From contig NZ_PGGV01000027.1 of the NCBI RefSeq assembly GCF_002798405.1, forward strand, positions 236,988-300,987: a DNA stretch of 64,000 nucleotides, in the 5' to 3' direction. Every line of letters begins with the position of its first letter. Positions within the stretch are counted from its first letter, which is position 1. A program made the translations under genes and the position numbers. The notes under the pieces were generated by a model that saw only the letters and a program-made list of their open reading frames with translations, was not told the DNA's origin and ran no database searches. The DNA comes from Glycomyces xiaoerkulensis (GTDB taxonomy: Bacteria; Actinomycetota; Actinomycetes; Mycobacteriales; Micromonosporaceae). Below, in pieces: positions 1 to 9,346 of the stretch.

Positions 1-919
1 CCAAGGCGGCGCGCGTCTGTGCGACGTCGGTCTCGATCTGCTCGGCCAGCGCGTCGACGGCGTCGAAGGCGATCTGCCCGCGCAGGCGCGAGACGAAGTC
101 GAGCCGGACCTCGGCCTCGTAGAGGTCGCCGGAGAAGTCGAGCACGAACGCCTCGACCGTGCGGGCGTTCTCGCCGAAGGTGGGGTTGGTGCCGACGCTG
201 ATGGCCGCCGGGTGGCGGCGCGAGTCGTGGTGGAGCCAGCCGGTGTAGACCCCGTCGGCCGGGACCGCCAGCCCCGGGACCGGTTCGATGTTGGCGGTGG
301 GGAAGCCCAGGTCGACCCCGCGCCCGGAGCCGTGGACGACGGCGCCCTCGACGCCGAAGGGGCGCCCGAGGATCTCGGCGGCGCCGACCACGTCGCCCTC
401 GGCCAGGAGCGCGCGCACCCGCGTCGAGGAGTAGGCGGCCCCGTCGGCGGTCAAGGGCTGGGGCAGGGCTTCGAACGACAGCCGCTCGCCCAGTTCGCGG
501 AGGGTGCCGACGTCGCCGGCGGCCTTGTGCCCGAAGCGGAAGTTCTCCCCGACCACGACCGCGACCGCGCCGGTGGTGCGGACGAGGTGCTCGATGAACC
601 GGTCGGGGCCGAGTCTGGAGAGCTCCTCGGTGAACGGCAGCACGCACACGCCGTCCACGCCGAGCTCGCCGAGCAGTTCGACGCGCCGGTCCAGGCTCGT
701 CAGTTTCGGCGGGACCGCCGAAGGGGCGACCACGGCGGTCGGGTGCGGGTCGAAGGTGACCACCACGCTGCGGGCGACGCGCTCGTCGGCGGCCTTGATC
801 GCGGCCTTGACCAGCGCCGCGTGCCCGCGGTGCACGCCGTCGAACACGCCGATCGCGACCGCCGAGGCGGGCCAGCCTTCGGGTGTCGCCTCGAATCCTC
901 GCCAGGTTTCCACGGGCAC
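1..919 (-). CDS. ribF: Bifunctional riboflavin kinase / FAD synthetase (3' end outside window)
   Basis: Makes FMN from riboflavin and then FAD in the cytoplasm. About 306 residues are visible; the C-terminus lies beyond base 1. The N-terminal nucleotidyltransferase part shows IGVFDGVHRGH, then TFDPHP and VGENFRFGHKAAGD; the kinase part shows LGRPFGVEG, GRGVDLGFPTAN and ADGVYTGW. The start used is the GTG at 919 (VPVETWRGFEATP); a second GTG at 913 is equally possible. No neighbour in the pathway is visible. Identification rests on motif order and is strong. Confidence 0.93.
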   Translation of the reverse strand, partial: MPVETWRGFEATPEGWPASAVAIGVFDGVHRGHAALVKAAIKAADERVARSVVVTFDPHPTAVVAPSAVPPKLTSLDRRVELLGELGVDGVCVLPFTEELSRLGPDRFIEHLVRTTGAVAVVVGENFRFGHKAAGDVGTLRELGERLSFEALPQPLTADGAAYSSTRVRALLAEGDVVGAAEILGRPFGVEGAVVHGSGRGVDLGFPTANIEPVPGLAVPADGVYTGWLHHDSRRHPAAISVGTNPTFGENARTVEAFVLDFSGDLYEAEVRLDFVSRLRGQIAFDAVDALAEQIETDVAQTRAAL

Positions 920-1000
920 GATCTTCTCACTGCGGCCCGGCGCCCGCCCGGCGGACGGGCGCGGCGGTGGCCGCCGCCCCAGATCGGGTCCCCGAACGCC

Positions 1001-1183
1001 TCAGAGCATCATCGAGGAGTCGGCGTTGCCTCCGGATGCGAAGATGAGGAGCATCAGCACTCCGATCACCATCAGAAGGAACATGCCGAGCAGCAGCCAG
1101 CCGTTGCCGAGCGTTTCGGCCTCGGCGGGGAGCGGCTCGGATTCGGCGGCCTGCGGAGTCTCTTCTGCGGGGTCTGCGCTCAT
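1001..1183 (-). CDS. Small single-pass membrane protein, unknown function
   Basis: A 60-residue protein with an acidic, Pro/Glu-rich N-terminal half (residues 1-26) and one hydrophobic segment at about 29-49 (LLLGMFLLMVIGVLMLLIFA). An AGGAGG ribosome site lies a few bases before the ATG, which supports translation. It reads in the same direction as ribF, 81 bases upstream of it. Family not recognised; no function is proposed. Confidence 0.6.
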   Translation of the reverse strand: MSADPAEETPQAAESEPLPAEAETLGNGWLLLGMFLLMVIGVLMLLIFASGGNADSSMML

Positions 1184-1372
1184 GACGGCCTCCTGGGTGG
1201 TGGTGCGGGCTCGGGAGGTGTCCCTCCATTCCTCGATTCTCGAAGAACTGTCGGATACCCGACCGTCATTCGCGAGAATCCCTCCGAACCCAGGCGCGAA
1301 TCGGTACCCGAACGAATTACACCGTCGTCGGCACCGCCGCGGCCGGCGACGGGCCGCCGCCGGCCGCGGGCG

Positions 1373-2329
1373 CTAGCCCTTGACCGAGCCCGCGAGCAGA
1401 CCGCGCACGAAGTAGCGCTGCAGCAGCAGGAACACCAGCAGCGGGACGATGATCGCGATGAACGCCGCCGCCGGCAGGCGGGTCCAGCCGAAGCCCCAGG
1501 TCCCGGCCATGTCGCCGAGGACGGCCGTCAGCGGCCGGGTGGCCTCGCCGCCGCCGAAGGTGCGGCCGACCAGGAAGTCGTTCCACACCCACAGGAACTG
1601 GAAGATCCCGATCGAGGCCAGCGCGGGCGTGATGAGCGGCAGCACCACCTTGCGGAAGACCTGGGAGTGGCTGGCCCCGTCGATGCGGGCCGCCTCCATC
1701 ACGTCGCCCGGCAGTTCCCGCATGAAGTTGTGCAGCAGGAACACCGCCAAAGGCAGTCCGAAGATCGAATGGGCGATCCATACCTGAACGATGGTGTTGA
1801 CCCCGTCCAGGTCCCAGGAGGGCATGATCGTGAAATCACCGATCGACAGTCCGCGGCTGAAGAACGACAGCAGCGGGATCAGCGCCATCTGGAGCGGCAC
1901 CACCTGGAGGGCGAAGATCGAGATGTAGAACAGGTTGCGGCCGCGGAACTCGATCCAGGACAGCGCGTAGGCGGCCATGGCCGCGAACGTGACCGGGATG
2001 AGCACCCCGGGGATGGTGATGACGACGGTGTTGATCAGGTTGCGGACGAGGCCGCCGCCCTGGCCGGAGCTGTAGAGGACGTAGTTGTAGGTCTCGACGG
2101 TGAACTCGGAGGGGTTGGCCGACCACCAGCCGGTGGCGCGGATGTTGTCCTCCGGGCGCAGCGAGGAGATGAACAGGCCGGCGGTCGGGATCGTCCACAG
2201 CACGGCGATGACGACCGCCGCCAGGCTGGCGGCCCGGCTCGACAGGAGCCGGCGGATCCGCTGGCCGCGGCTCTCGCCGAGGCCGGAGGGCCGCCGTCCG
2301 GTTGCGGGCGATGAAGTCGTAGCGCTCAT
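1373..2329 (-). CDS. Sugar ABC transporter permease, MalG/AglG type
   Basis: Inner-membrane permease of a CUT1 carbohydrate importer; 318 residues with about six membrane segments. The cytoplasmic EAA loop that contacts the ATPase reads EAARIDGASHSQVF. The ATG at 2329 is preferred over the one at 2333-2335 because GGAAGG sits six bases ahead of it. It was evidently the third gene of a binding protein-permease-permease operon, but a TnpB element now separates it from the upstream permease, so its transcription may depend on read-through or a new promoter. No ATPase gene is present; in actinomycetes a shared MsiK-type ATPase usually serves such importers (family knowledge). Confidence 0.9.
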   Translation of the reverse strand: MSATTSSPATGRRPSGLGESRGQRIRRLLSSRAASLAAVVIAVLWTIPTAGLFISSLRPEDNIRATGWWSANPSEFTVETYNYVLYSSGQGGGLVRNLINTVVITIPGVLIPVTFAAMAAYALSWIEFRGRNLFYISIFALQVVPLQMALIPLLSFFSRGLSIGDFTIMPSWDLDGVNTIVQVWIAHSIFGLPLAVFLLHNFMRELPGDVMEAARIDGASHSQVFRKVVLPLITPALASIGIFQFLWVWNDFLVGRTFGGGEATRPLTAVLGDMAGTWGFGWTRLPAAAFIAIIVPLLVFLLLQRYFVRGLLAGSVKG

Positions 2330-2475
2330 CTGCATCCTTCCGAGGAAACCCCGGTCTTGAGGCCGGGGAGGAATCGGGCTCCTGCCGAGCAGGTCAGGTA
2401 CCGGCGAAGGCGACGCCTTCGCCGCCGACCCACCCCGAGACCCTTTTCACACAACCTGCATGTACATTGTGAGGC

Positions 2476-3612
2476 GTGAGTGTCACTGTGCGTCACCGGG
2501 CCTACCGGTTCCGGTGCTACCCGACCCCGGAGCAGGCCGACAACCTGCGCCGCACGTTCGGGTGCGCGCGACTGGTCTACAACAAGGCCCTCGAATACCG
2601 ACACAAGGCCTACTACCGCCGCGGCGAGAGCATCACCTACAACCAGACCTCGGCCATGCTCACCCGCTGGAAGCAGGCCGACCGGTACGCCTACCTCAAC
2701 GAGGTCTCCAGCGTCCCGCTCCAGCAGGCCCTGCGGCATCTTCAAAAGGGTTTCGCGGCCTTCTTCAAGCAGCAGACCGGCTACCCGCGTTTCAAGAAGA
2801 AGCGCACCGGGGCCGGTTCGGCCGAGTACACCCGCTCGGCGTTCAAATGGAATGCCGGGCAGCTCACGCTCGCCAAGCAGGCCGAGCCGCTCACGATCCG
2901 CTGGTCCCGCAGGCTCCCGGTCGGGGCGGTGCCGTTGACGGTCACCGTCTCTTGCGACGCGGCCGGGCGCTGGTTCGTGTCCCTGCTGGTCGAAGAGGAC
3001 ATTCCGGCGCTGCCCGAACGCGCCGAGGCAATCGGGGTCGACGCCGGGATCACCAATCTGCTCACCCTCTCCACGGGCGAGCAGGTATCGAACCCGCGTC
3101 ACGAGCGGCGCGACCGCGCCCGCATCCGCCGACGGCAGCAAGCACTCTCCCGCAAGCAGAAAGGCTCGAATAACCACCGCAAAGCCCGGATCGAACTCGC
3201 CCGCGCCTATGCCCGCATCGCCGACCGGCGGCGCGACTTCCTGCACAAGCTCACCACCCGGCTGGTCAACGAGAACCAAGTGATCGCCGTGGAGGACCTG
3301 GGCGTGCGCGGGATGCTCGCAGGCCACACGCTGGCTCGCGCGATCGCCGACGCCGCCTGGGCCGAGTTCCGCCGCATGCTCGAATACAAGGCCGAATGGG
3401 CAGGCCGGACCGTGGTCGCGGTCGACCGGTTCCTGCCCACGACCAAGACCTGCTCGGCATGCGGCACCCTGCAAGAGGCCGTGCCGCTGTCGCAGCGGGT
3501 TTTCGAGTGCGCCGCCTGCGGCCACACCGAAGACCGCGACCTGAACGCGGCCAAGAACATTCTGGCGGCCGGGCTGGCCGTTACCGCCTGCCGAGACGGT
3601 GTAAGACACTGA
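2476..3612 (+). CDS. tnpB: TnpB RNA-guided endonuclease (IS605 OrfB family)
   Basis: A 378-residue RuvC-type nuclease related to Cas12. The three acidic residues are visible: D189 (IGVDAGITNLL), E273 (VIAVEDLGVRG) and D355 (TEDRDLNAAKN). A four-Cys zinc finger (CSACG...CAACG) lies between the last two. The N-terminal helix-turn-helix region (YRFRCYPTPEQADNLRRTFG) is intact, so the protein looks functional. TnpB proteins are known to use a transcript from the element's 3' end as guide RNA; here the guide would match the 3' end of the adjacent permease gene. Start GTG at 2476; an ATG is not available nearby in frame. Confidence 0.93.
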   Translation: MSVTVRHRAYRFRCYPTPEQADNLRRTFGCARLVYNKALEYRHKAYYRRGESITYNQTSAMLTRWKQADRYAYLNEVSSVPLQQALRHLQKGFAAFFKQQTGYPRFKKKRTGAGSAEYTRSAFKWNAGQLTLAKQAEPLTIRWSRRLPVGAVPLTVTVSCDAAGRWFVSLLVEEDIPALPERAEAIGVDAGITNLLTLSTGEQVSNPRHERRDRARIRRRQQALSRKQKGSNNHRKARIELARAYARIADRRRDFLHKLTTRLVNENQVIAVEDLGVRGMLAGHTLARAIADAAWAEFRRMLEYKAEWAGRTVVAVDRFLPTTKTCSACGTLQEAVPLSQRVFECAACGHTEDRDLNAAKNILAAGLAVTACRDGVRH

Positions 3613-3705
3613 CACCCCCCGGGTGTTGGCGCGACTGTCGATGAAACAGGAAACCCAGTCGGCGACGACTGGAATCCCCTCCCTCCAGGGAGGGGATGAA
3701 GTCAA
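3560..3705 (+). ncRNA. Predicted omega (re)RNA scaffold at the right end of the TnpB element
   Basis: Established for TnpB elements: a non-coding RNA overlaps the tnpB 3' end and runs to the right end, with the guide taken from flanking DNA. Here the stretch from the last tnpB codons through the CCCCTCCCT/AGGGAGGGG hairpin to GTCAA at 3701-3705 fits. The guide would begin CGTGCCTCCTG at 3706. Exact ends and expression are inferred. Confidence 0.45.
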
Positions 3706-4676
3706 CGTGCCTCCTGTTCCTGCCGGCGCACATTGCGCACCTGGTAGATGATGACGGGGATGACCATCAGGAACAGCACCACCGCCATGGTGGCGCCGCG
3801 GCCGCTGTTGCCGAGCCGGAACGCCTGGTCCCACATGTTGTGGGCCAGGACGTCGGTGCCGTGGTGGCCGCCGGTCATGGCCCGGACGATGTCGAACAGG
3901 CGGAGCGTGGCGAAGAAGACCGTCACGGTCACCACGATGATCGCCGAGCGGATCGAGGGGACGGTGATGTGCCAGAAGATCTCGGTGGGGCTGGCCCCGT
4001 CGATGCGGGCGGCCTCGATCATGTCGACCGGCACGCCCTTGAGCGCGGCCGACAGGACCACGGTGGCGAAGCCGACCTCGATCCAGATCAGCACCACCAT
4101 CAGCAGGAAGTTGTTGAGCGGGAAGGTGTTGAGCCAGTTGACCGGGCCGGCCCCCAACCAGACCAGGACCTGGTTGAGCAGGCCGATCTGGTCGCCGGAG
4201 GCCTTGTACTGGTAGACGAACTTCCAGATGATCGAGGCGCCGACGAAGGAGATGCCCATGGGCAGGAACACCAGGGCCTTGTAGGTGCGCTCGCCGCGGC
4301 GGCCGTCGATGAGGACGGCGTAGACCAGGCCGACCGCGGTCGACAGCGCCGGCACGATGATGATCCACAGGGCGGTGTTGATCAGGGTCTGCAGGGCGTC
4401 GTCGTCCTGGAACATCCAGATGTAGTTGTCCAGGAAGATGAACTCGGTGCCGTCGGAGTTGAAGAACGACATGGCGAGCGTCCGGATCGCCGGGTAGATG
4501 AGTCCGACGGCGAGGAACGCCACGGCCGGGAACAGGAAGACGGTGGCGATCAGCCGGCTGCGGTTGCGTCTGGCGGCCAGTTCGGCCAGGCCGTAGAGGG
4601 CGAGCAGCACGGCCACGAAGGCCACCAGGCCGATCAGCAGCAGCCCGAACCGATCGGTCAGTTCGGAGATTCTCAC
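3702..4676 (-). CDS. Sugar ABC transporter permease, MalF/AglF type
   Basis: A 324-residue membrane permease, partner of the MalG-type permease. It has two N-terminal hydrophobic segments (residues about 11-35 and 43-65), then the permease domain, with EAA loop EAARIDGASPTEIF. The sequence resembles alpha-glucoside permease AglF. Start is GTG at 4676; the upstream SD-like sequence is weak. Its TGA stop (3702-3704) falls inside the right-end bases of the TnpB element, so the element supplies or overlaps the stop codon. It lies 88 bases downstream of the binding-protein gene. Confidence 0.9.
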   Translation of the reverse strand: MRISELTDRFGLLLIGLVAFVAVLLALYGLAELAARRNRSRLIATVFLFPAVAFLAVGLIYPAIRTLAMSFFNSDGTEFIFLDNYIWMFQDDDALQTLINTALWIIIVPALSTAVGLVYAVLIDGRRGERTYKALVFLPMGISFVGASIIWKFVYQYKASGDQIGLLNQVLVWLGAGPVNWLNTFPLNNFLLMVVLIWIEVGFATVVLSAALKGVPVDMIEAARIDGASPTEIFWHITVPSIRSAIIVVTVTVFFATLRLFDIVRAMTGGHHGTDVLAHNMWDQAFRLGNSGRGATMAVVLFLMVIPVIIYQVRNVRRQEQEAR

Positions 4677-4764
4677 TTGAGGTGCACCCCTAGCGTGTCA
4701 GGAAGGGCCGAGCGGGCCGGGCCTCGGCCCGATCCCGCTCGGCTCCCCACTCGGGCTCTTCCGG

Positions 4765-6099
4765 CTACTGCGGCCAGGAGTTCTCGATGTCGTCGGCGAT
4801 CTGCTGGGCGTCCTTCTCACCGTCGACCCACTCGATCATGCCGGTCCAGAACGAGGAGGCTCCGACCTCGCCGGGCATGAGGTCCGATCCGTCGAACCGG
4901 ACGGTGACGGCCGGGTCGGTCAGGATCTCGGTGGCGAACTCGTTGATCGGCGTGGTGGCGTTGGCCGGGTCCACCCCCTGGTGGGCGGTGCTCCACGGGC
5001 CGGTCTGGAGCCGGGCGTTGTGGTACAGCTCGCTGGCCAGGAACTGGCGGGTGGCCTCGGTGGCCTCGGAGTCGGAGAAGGCGGCGACGAACTCGCCGGC
5101 GACGAGCATGGTGTTGTCGCCCTCGTTGGACTCGGGGAAGCGGAAGGCGAACACGTCGCCGCCCTCGGCCACCTCGGTGCCCTCGGGCCACATGGCGCCG
5201 TAGAAGGACGCCTGGCGGTGCATGGCGCACTCGCCGTCGAGGATCGGGTAACCGGCCTCCTGGAACGGCGTGGAGCTGATCGTGTCGACGCCGTTGTGGA
5301 TGTAGTCGTCGTTGACCAGGATGTCGCCGGCCTTCTCGATGGCCGAGACGATGTCCGGGTCGTTGAACGGGACCTCGTGCTCGACCCACTGGTCGTAGAG
5401 GTCGATGTCCTCGCGCAGGACGATGTCCTCGATCCAGTCGGTGCCCGGCCAGCCGGTGGCCCCGCCGGATTCGAAGCCGACGCACCACGGGGAGACGCCG
5501 CTGTCGGCGATCTGGTCGGACAGTTCGATCATCTCGTCCCAAGTGGTGGGGACCTCGTAGTCGTTGTCGGAGAAGAACGACGGCGAGTACCAGACGAACG
5601 ACTTCGCGTTGGAGGAGTTCGGCGCGGCGTAGAAGGTGCCGTCGAAGGTGCCGTACCCGCGCCAGTCCTCGGTCCATCCCTCCTCGGCCAGGGTGGTGAC
5701 CTCATCGGAGGCCGGGACCAGGTCGTCGACGAAGTTCTCCATCAGGCCCGGCTGCGGGAACAGGGCGATGTCGGGGGCGTTGCCGCCTTCGACGCGGACC
5801 TGCATGTCGGCCTCGAACTCGCCCGAGCCCTCGTAGTCGATGGTGATGCCGGTGCATTCCTGGAAGAACTCCCAGGCGGCGACCATCTCGTCGGCCTCCT
5901 GGTCGCGGATGGAGCCGAGCACGTTGACCGTCTCCCCCTCGAAGGAGCCGAACTGCTCGTACGCTTCGCACTCCTGGGCTTCCTCGGGGACGTCGCCCCT
6001 GGTGGACTCGTCGTCCTCCGGTGCGCCGCACGCGACCGCCGCAAGCGCTACCGCGCTGGTGGCAGCCGTCAGGCACATGAGTCGTCGGGTCTTGCTCAT
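4765..6099 (-). CDS. Sugar ABC transporter substrate-binding lipoprotein, AglE type
   Basis: Extracellular solute-binding lipoprotein, 444 residues. The signal peptide ends in lipobox AVAC with Cys24. The body matches the AglE family: ADMQVRVEGGNAPDIALFPQ, SFVWYSP, TTWDEMIELSDQIAD, ATGWPGTDWIEDI. It is the first gene of the importer operon; the ATG at 6099 has a GAGGGA ribosome site. It faces a GH1 beta-glucosidase across about 290 bases, so a glucoside substrate is likely. The family name suggests alpha-glucosides and the neighbour suggests beta-glucosides; which is right cannot be decided from sequence. Confidence 0.9.
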   Translation of the reverse strand: MSKTRRLMCLTAATSAVALAAVACGAPEDDESTRGDVPEEAQECEAYEQFGSFEGETVNVLGSIRDQEADEMVAAWEFFQECTGITIDYEGSGEFEADMQVRVEGGNAPDIALFPQPGLMENFVDDLVPASDEVTTLAEEGWTEDWRGYGTFDGTFYAAPNSSNAKSFVWYSPSFFSDNDYEVPTTWDEMIELSDQIADSGVSPWCVGFESGGATGWPGTDWIEDIVLREDIDLYDQWVEHEVPFNDPDIVSAIEKAGDILVNDDYIHNGVDTISSTPFQEAGYPILDGECAMHRQASFYGAMWPEGTEVAEGGDVFAFRFPESNEGDNTMLVAGEFVAAFSDSEATEATRQFLASELYHNARLQTGPWSTAHQGVDPANATTPINEFATEILTDPAVTVRFDGSDLMPGEVGASSFWTGMIEWVDGEKDAQQIADDIENSWPQ

Positions 6100-6299
6100 T
6101 CGGGGTTTCCCTCTCTGTTGCAGATGGTGGTTCGCCCGGCGAGTCCGACTGCCTCCCACGTTCCGGTCGGAGTCGCACCGCGCTCGATCGCGCACCCGCG
6201 CTCCGTGCGGAACTGCCTCACCCGCCGTCGGGAACGCTGAAATGGTGCGCTGGATAACATGTCGTGTCAAGGCTAAATTACCGAATCGTTACGCAAGGC

Positions 6300-6346
6300 G
6301 TCTCTATCGAGACGTGTCGGCTCCCGTTTTCATGGGAGCGGTGTCA
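6300..6346. promoter_or_regulatory. Dyad-rich control region between the importer and the GH1 gene, with degenerate CebR-like site
   Basis: Two inverted repeats lie side by side: GTCTC-4-GAGAC at 6300-6313 and GCTCCC-8-GGGAGC at 6320-6339. Bases 6333-6346 (TGGGAGCGGTGTCA) match 11 of 14 positions of the CebR/CelR consensus TGGGAGCGCTCCCA as I recall it. A LacI-family repressor site controlling both divergent units is plausible. No regulator gene lies next to it. Confidence 0.45.
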
Positions 6347-6390
6347 TAGTCGTATCATTCGTTCGACCCACGCCAAGAAAGGTCCCTCGC

Positions 6391-7740
<1,350 letters not shown>

Positions 7741-7743
7741 CGC

Positions 7744-8325
7744 CTACGATTCCACCGCCCCCCGGAGCGCGGCCACGACCCGCTCGGGGGACTCGGCGCG
7801 CATGACCGCGCCCATGACCGCGACCCCCGCCGCGCCCGCCTCCCGCGCGGCGCGGGCGCGGTCGGGGCCGGTGACCCCGCCGAGGGCGTAGACCGGCACC
7901 GCGCACGCCGCGGCACGCTCGGCCAGGCCCTCCAGGCCGACCGCGGGACCGTAGCCGGGTTTGGACTCGGTCGCCCACACCGGCGAGTAGGTGATGTAGT
8001 CGAGTCCGGGCTCGACCGGTTCCCCGGCGTGGACCGAGCGTCCGACCAGGGCCGGGCGCGGCCGGGGCATCCCGAAGCCGGCCGACAGGTGCGCGGCCGG
8101 GACCGGCCCGGGCGGGTCGGCCACGAGCAGTTCCGCGCCGGCGGCGGCCACCGGCGGCTCCAGCCGGGCCGCCAGGCGTTCGCGCTCGGCCCACGGGAGG
8201 TCCTTGTCCCGCAGCACGAGCGCGAAGGGCCCGCCCTCGAGGGCGCGGCGCACCCGGTCGACCAGCGGCCCGGGGCACATCATCCGGTCGGTGACGACCA
8301 TGAGCCGGTGCTGCGGTCCTGCCAT
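7744..8325 (-). CDS. Thiamine phosphate synthase / TenI family protein
   Basis: A 193-residue TIM-barrel protein of the ThiE/TenI family. It shows LVLRDKDLPWAERERLAARL, VGRSVH, SPVWATESKPGYGP and YALGGV in the usual order. ThiE joins the thiazole and pyrimidine phosphates of thiamine; TenI is a thiazole tautomerase. The KPGYGP variant of the thiazole-side loop is seen in TenI-like members, so TenI or a degenerate paralogue is as likely as ThiE. It is convergent with the GH1 gene, four bases apart, and no other thi gene is in the window. Confidence 0.8.
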   Translation of the reverse strand: MAGPQHRLMVVTDRMMCPGPLVDRVRRALEGGPFALVLRDKDLPWAERERLAARLEPPVAAAGAELLVADPPGPVPAAHLSAGFGMPRPRPALVGRSVHAGEPVEPGLDYITYSPVWATESKPGYGPAVGLEGLAERAAACAVPVYALGGVTGPDRARAAREAGAAGVAVMGAVMRAESPERVVAALRGAVES

Positions 8326-8335
8326 GACCGGCGAT

Positions 8336-8357
8336 CCTAACTGATTTGCACGTTAGG
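8336..8357. promoter_or_regulatory. Inverted repeat upstream of the ThiE/TenI-like gene
   Basis: CCTAAC-10-GTTAGG lies just before the reverse-strand gene and in the shared divergent region with the next forward gene. It could be an operator; no matching regulator family is recognised. It does not resemble a TPP riboswitch. Confidence 0.3.
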
Positions 8358-8451
8358 TCCTTACCACCTTGGCCCGCCCGATTTAACACTTCCGTATCGG
8401 TTCACGGCTCAAACTTGCGTTATTCACAACACAGATGAAAGACTGCTTTGG

Positions 8452-9234
8452 ATGAATATCGGCGATCAAATCAACGTGATGCGTACCGAGGGGGAGCGGA
8501 TCGCCATCGCGGGAGGAGAACTCGCGCTCAATGCCGCTGTGCCGACTTGCCCCGGTTGGACCGTAAAAGACCTGCTGATCCATATCGGCACGGTCCATCG
8601 CTGGGCGAACGCCATTGTGGCCGGCGCCCTGCCCCACGACCCGCGACAACGCGATTTCCCCCAGGTCGTCGGGCCCGTACCGCTCGACGAACTGCTCGTC
8701 GACTGGATCAGGGTGGGAGTCACCCGCCTGGTCGAGACCCTCGAGGCCGCGCCCGACGACCTCCACTGCTGGCAGATGTTCCCCTCCGACTCCTCCCGGC
8801 GGTTCTGGGTCCGGCGCCAAGCCCACGAGACCACCATCCACCGGGTCGACATCGAGCAGGCCCGCGGCGACGAGGTCTCCCCGGTCAAGCGCCAGTTCGC
8901 GGCCGACGGGATCGACGAGCTGCTGCTGGGATTCCACGGCCGGCCCTCGAGCCGCGTCCGGGCGCTGGAGCCGTCGGTGCTCCACGTCCACGCGATCGAT
9001 CTGGCGCCGGGCCACGGCGACTGGTACATCCATCCGACCGACTCCGGGCCGCTGGTGACGTTCAACGAGGTCGAATCGCCTCATTGCACCATCGAGGGCC
9101 CGGTGGAGCTGCTGTACCTGGCACTGTGGAACCGGCTTCCCTTCGACGATCTCACGGTGAGCGGCGACCCGGCACTGCTGCAACTGTGGCGCAACTACTC
9201 GGCGGTCCGCTGGGTCGACCCCGTAGACGTGTAG
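8452..9234 (+). CDS. Maleylpyruvate isomerase family, mycothiol-dependent (DinB-fold) protein
   Basis: A 260-residue protein with the N-terminal four-helix MDMPI domain (VPTCPGWTVKDLLIHIGTVH, WVRRQAHETTIHRVD) carrying the usual metal-ligand histidines, and a C-terminal domain of the same family. Characterised members use mycothiol, the actinobacterial thiol, as cofactor; most are of unknown substrate. The ribosome site is weak. It stands alone, divergent from the ThiE/TenI-like gene, so context gives no substrate. Confidence 0.8.
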   Translation: MNIGDQINVMRTEGERIAIAGGELALNAAVPTCPGWTVKDLLIHIGTVHRWANAIVAGALPHDPRQRDFPQVVGPVPLDELLVDWIRVGVTRLVETLEAAPDDLHCWQMFPSDSSRRFWVRRQAHETTIHRVDIEQARGDEVSPVKRQFAADGIDELLLGFHGRPSSRVRALEPSVLHVHAIDLAPGHGDWYIHPTDSGPLVTFNEVESPHCTIEGPVELLYLALWNRLPFDDLTVSGDPALLQLWRNYSAVRWVDPVDV

Positions 9235-9346
9235 CCAATAACACAGCGACACTAGAGCGCTACACCCTGGAGTACCTGGTCAAAACGGGCGAAACACCGG
9301 CGATCACTGTCGGCGCCCGGCCGATCTTGCCCGTAAGCTCTCTCGG

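Larger units (their letters stand above)
2342..3705 (+). mobile_element. IS200/IS605-like element carrying only tnpB, inserted between two permease genes
   Basis: The left side holds a hairpin with CCCCGG/CCGGGG arms (about 2350-2370). The right end is a CCCCTCCCT/AGGGAGGGG hairpin (about 3680-3700) followed by GATGAAGTCAA. That resembles the usual right end of tnpB elements (hairpin, then GATGTCAA). No tnpA gene is present, so it is a tnpB-only element. The right boundary near 3705 is well placed; the left boundary (about 2337-2350) is inferred. Confidence 0.7.

Noticed and set aside
212..2314. A 700-codon forward open frame over ribF, the small gene and the permease
   Set aside because: It is a high-GC antisense frame: the opposite strand encodes clear RibF and MalG-type proteins, and the frame shows no family motifs.
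8326..8451. TPP riboswitch upstream of the ThiE/TenI-like gene
   Set aside because: The conserved thi-box elements are not visible; only a short CCTAAC/GTTAGG dyad is seen.
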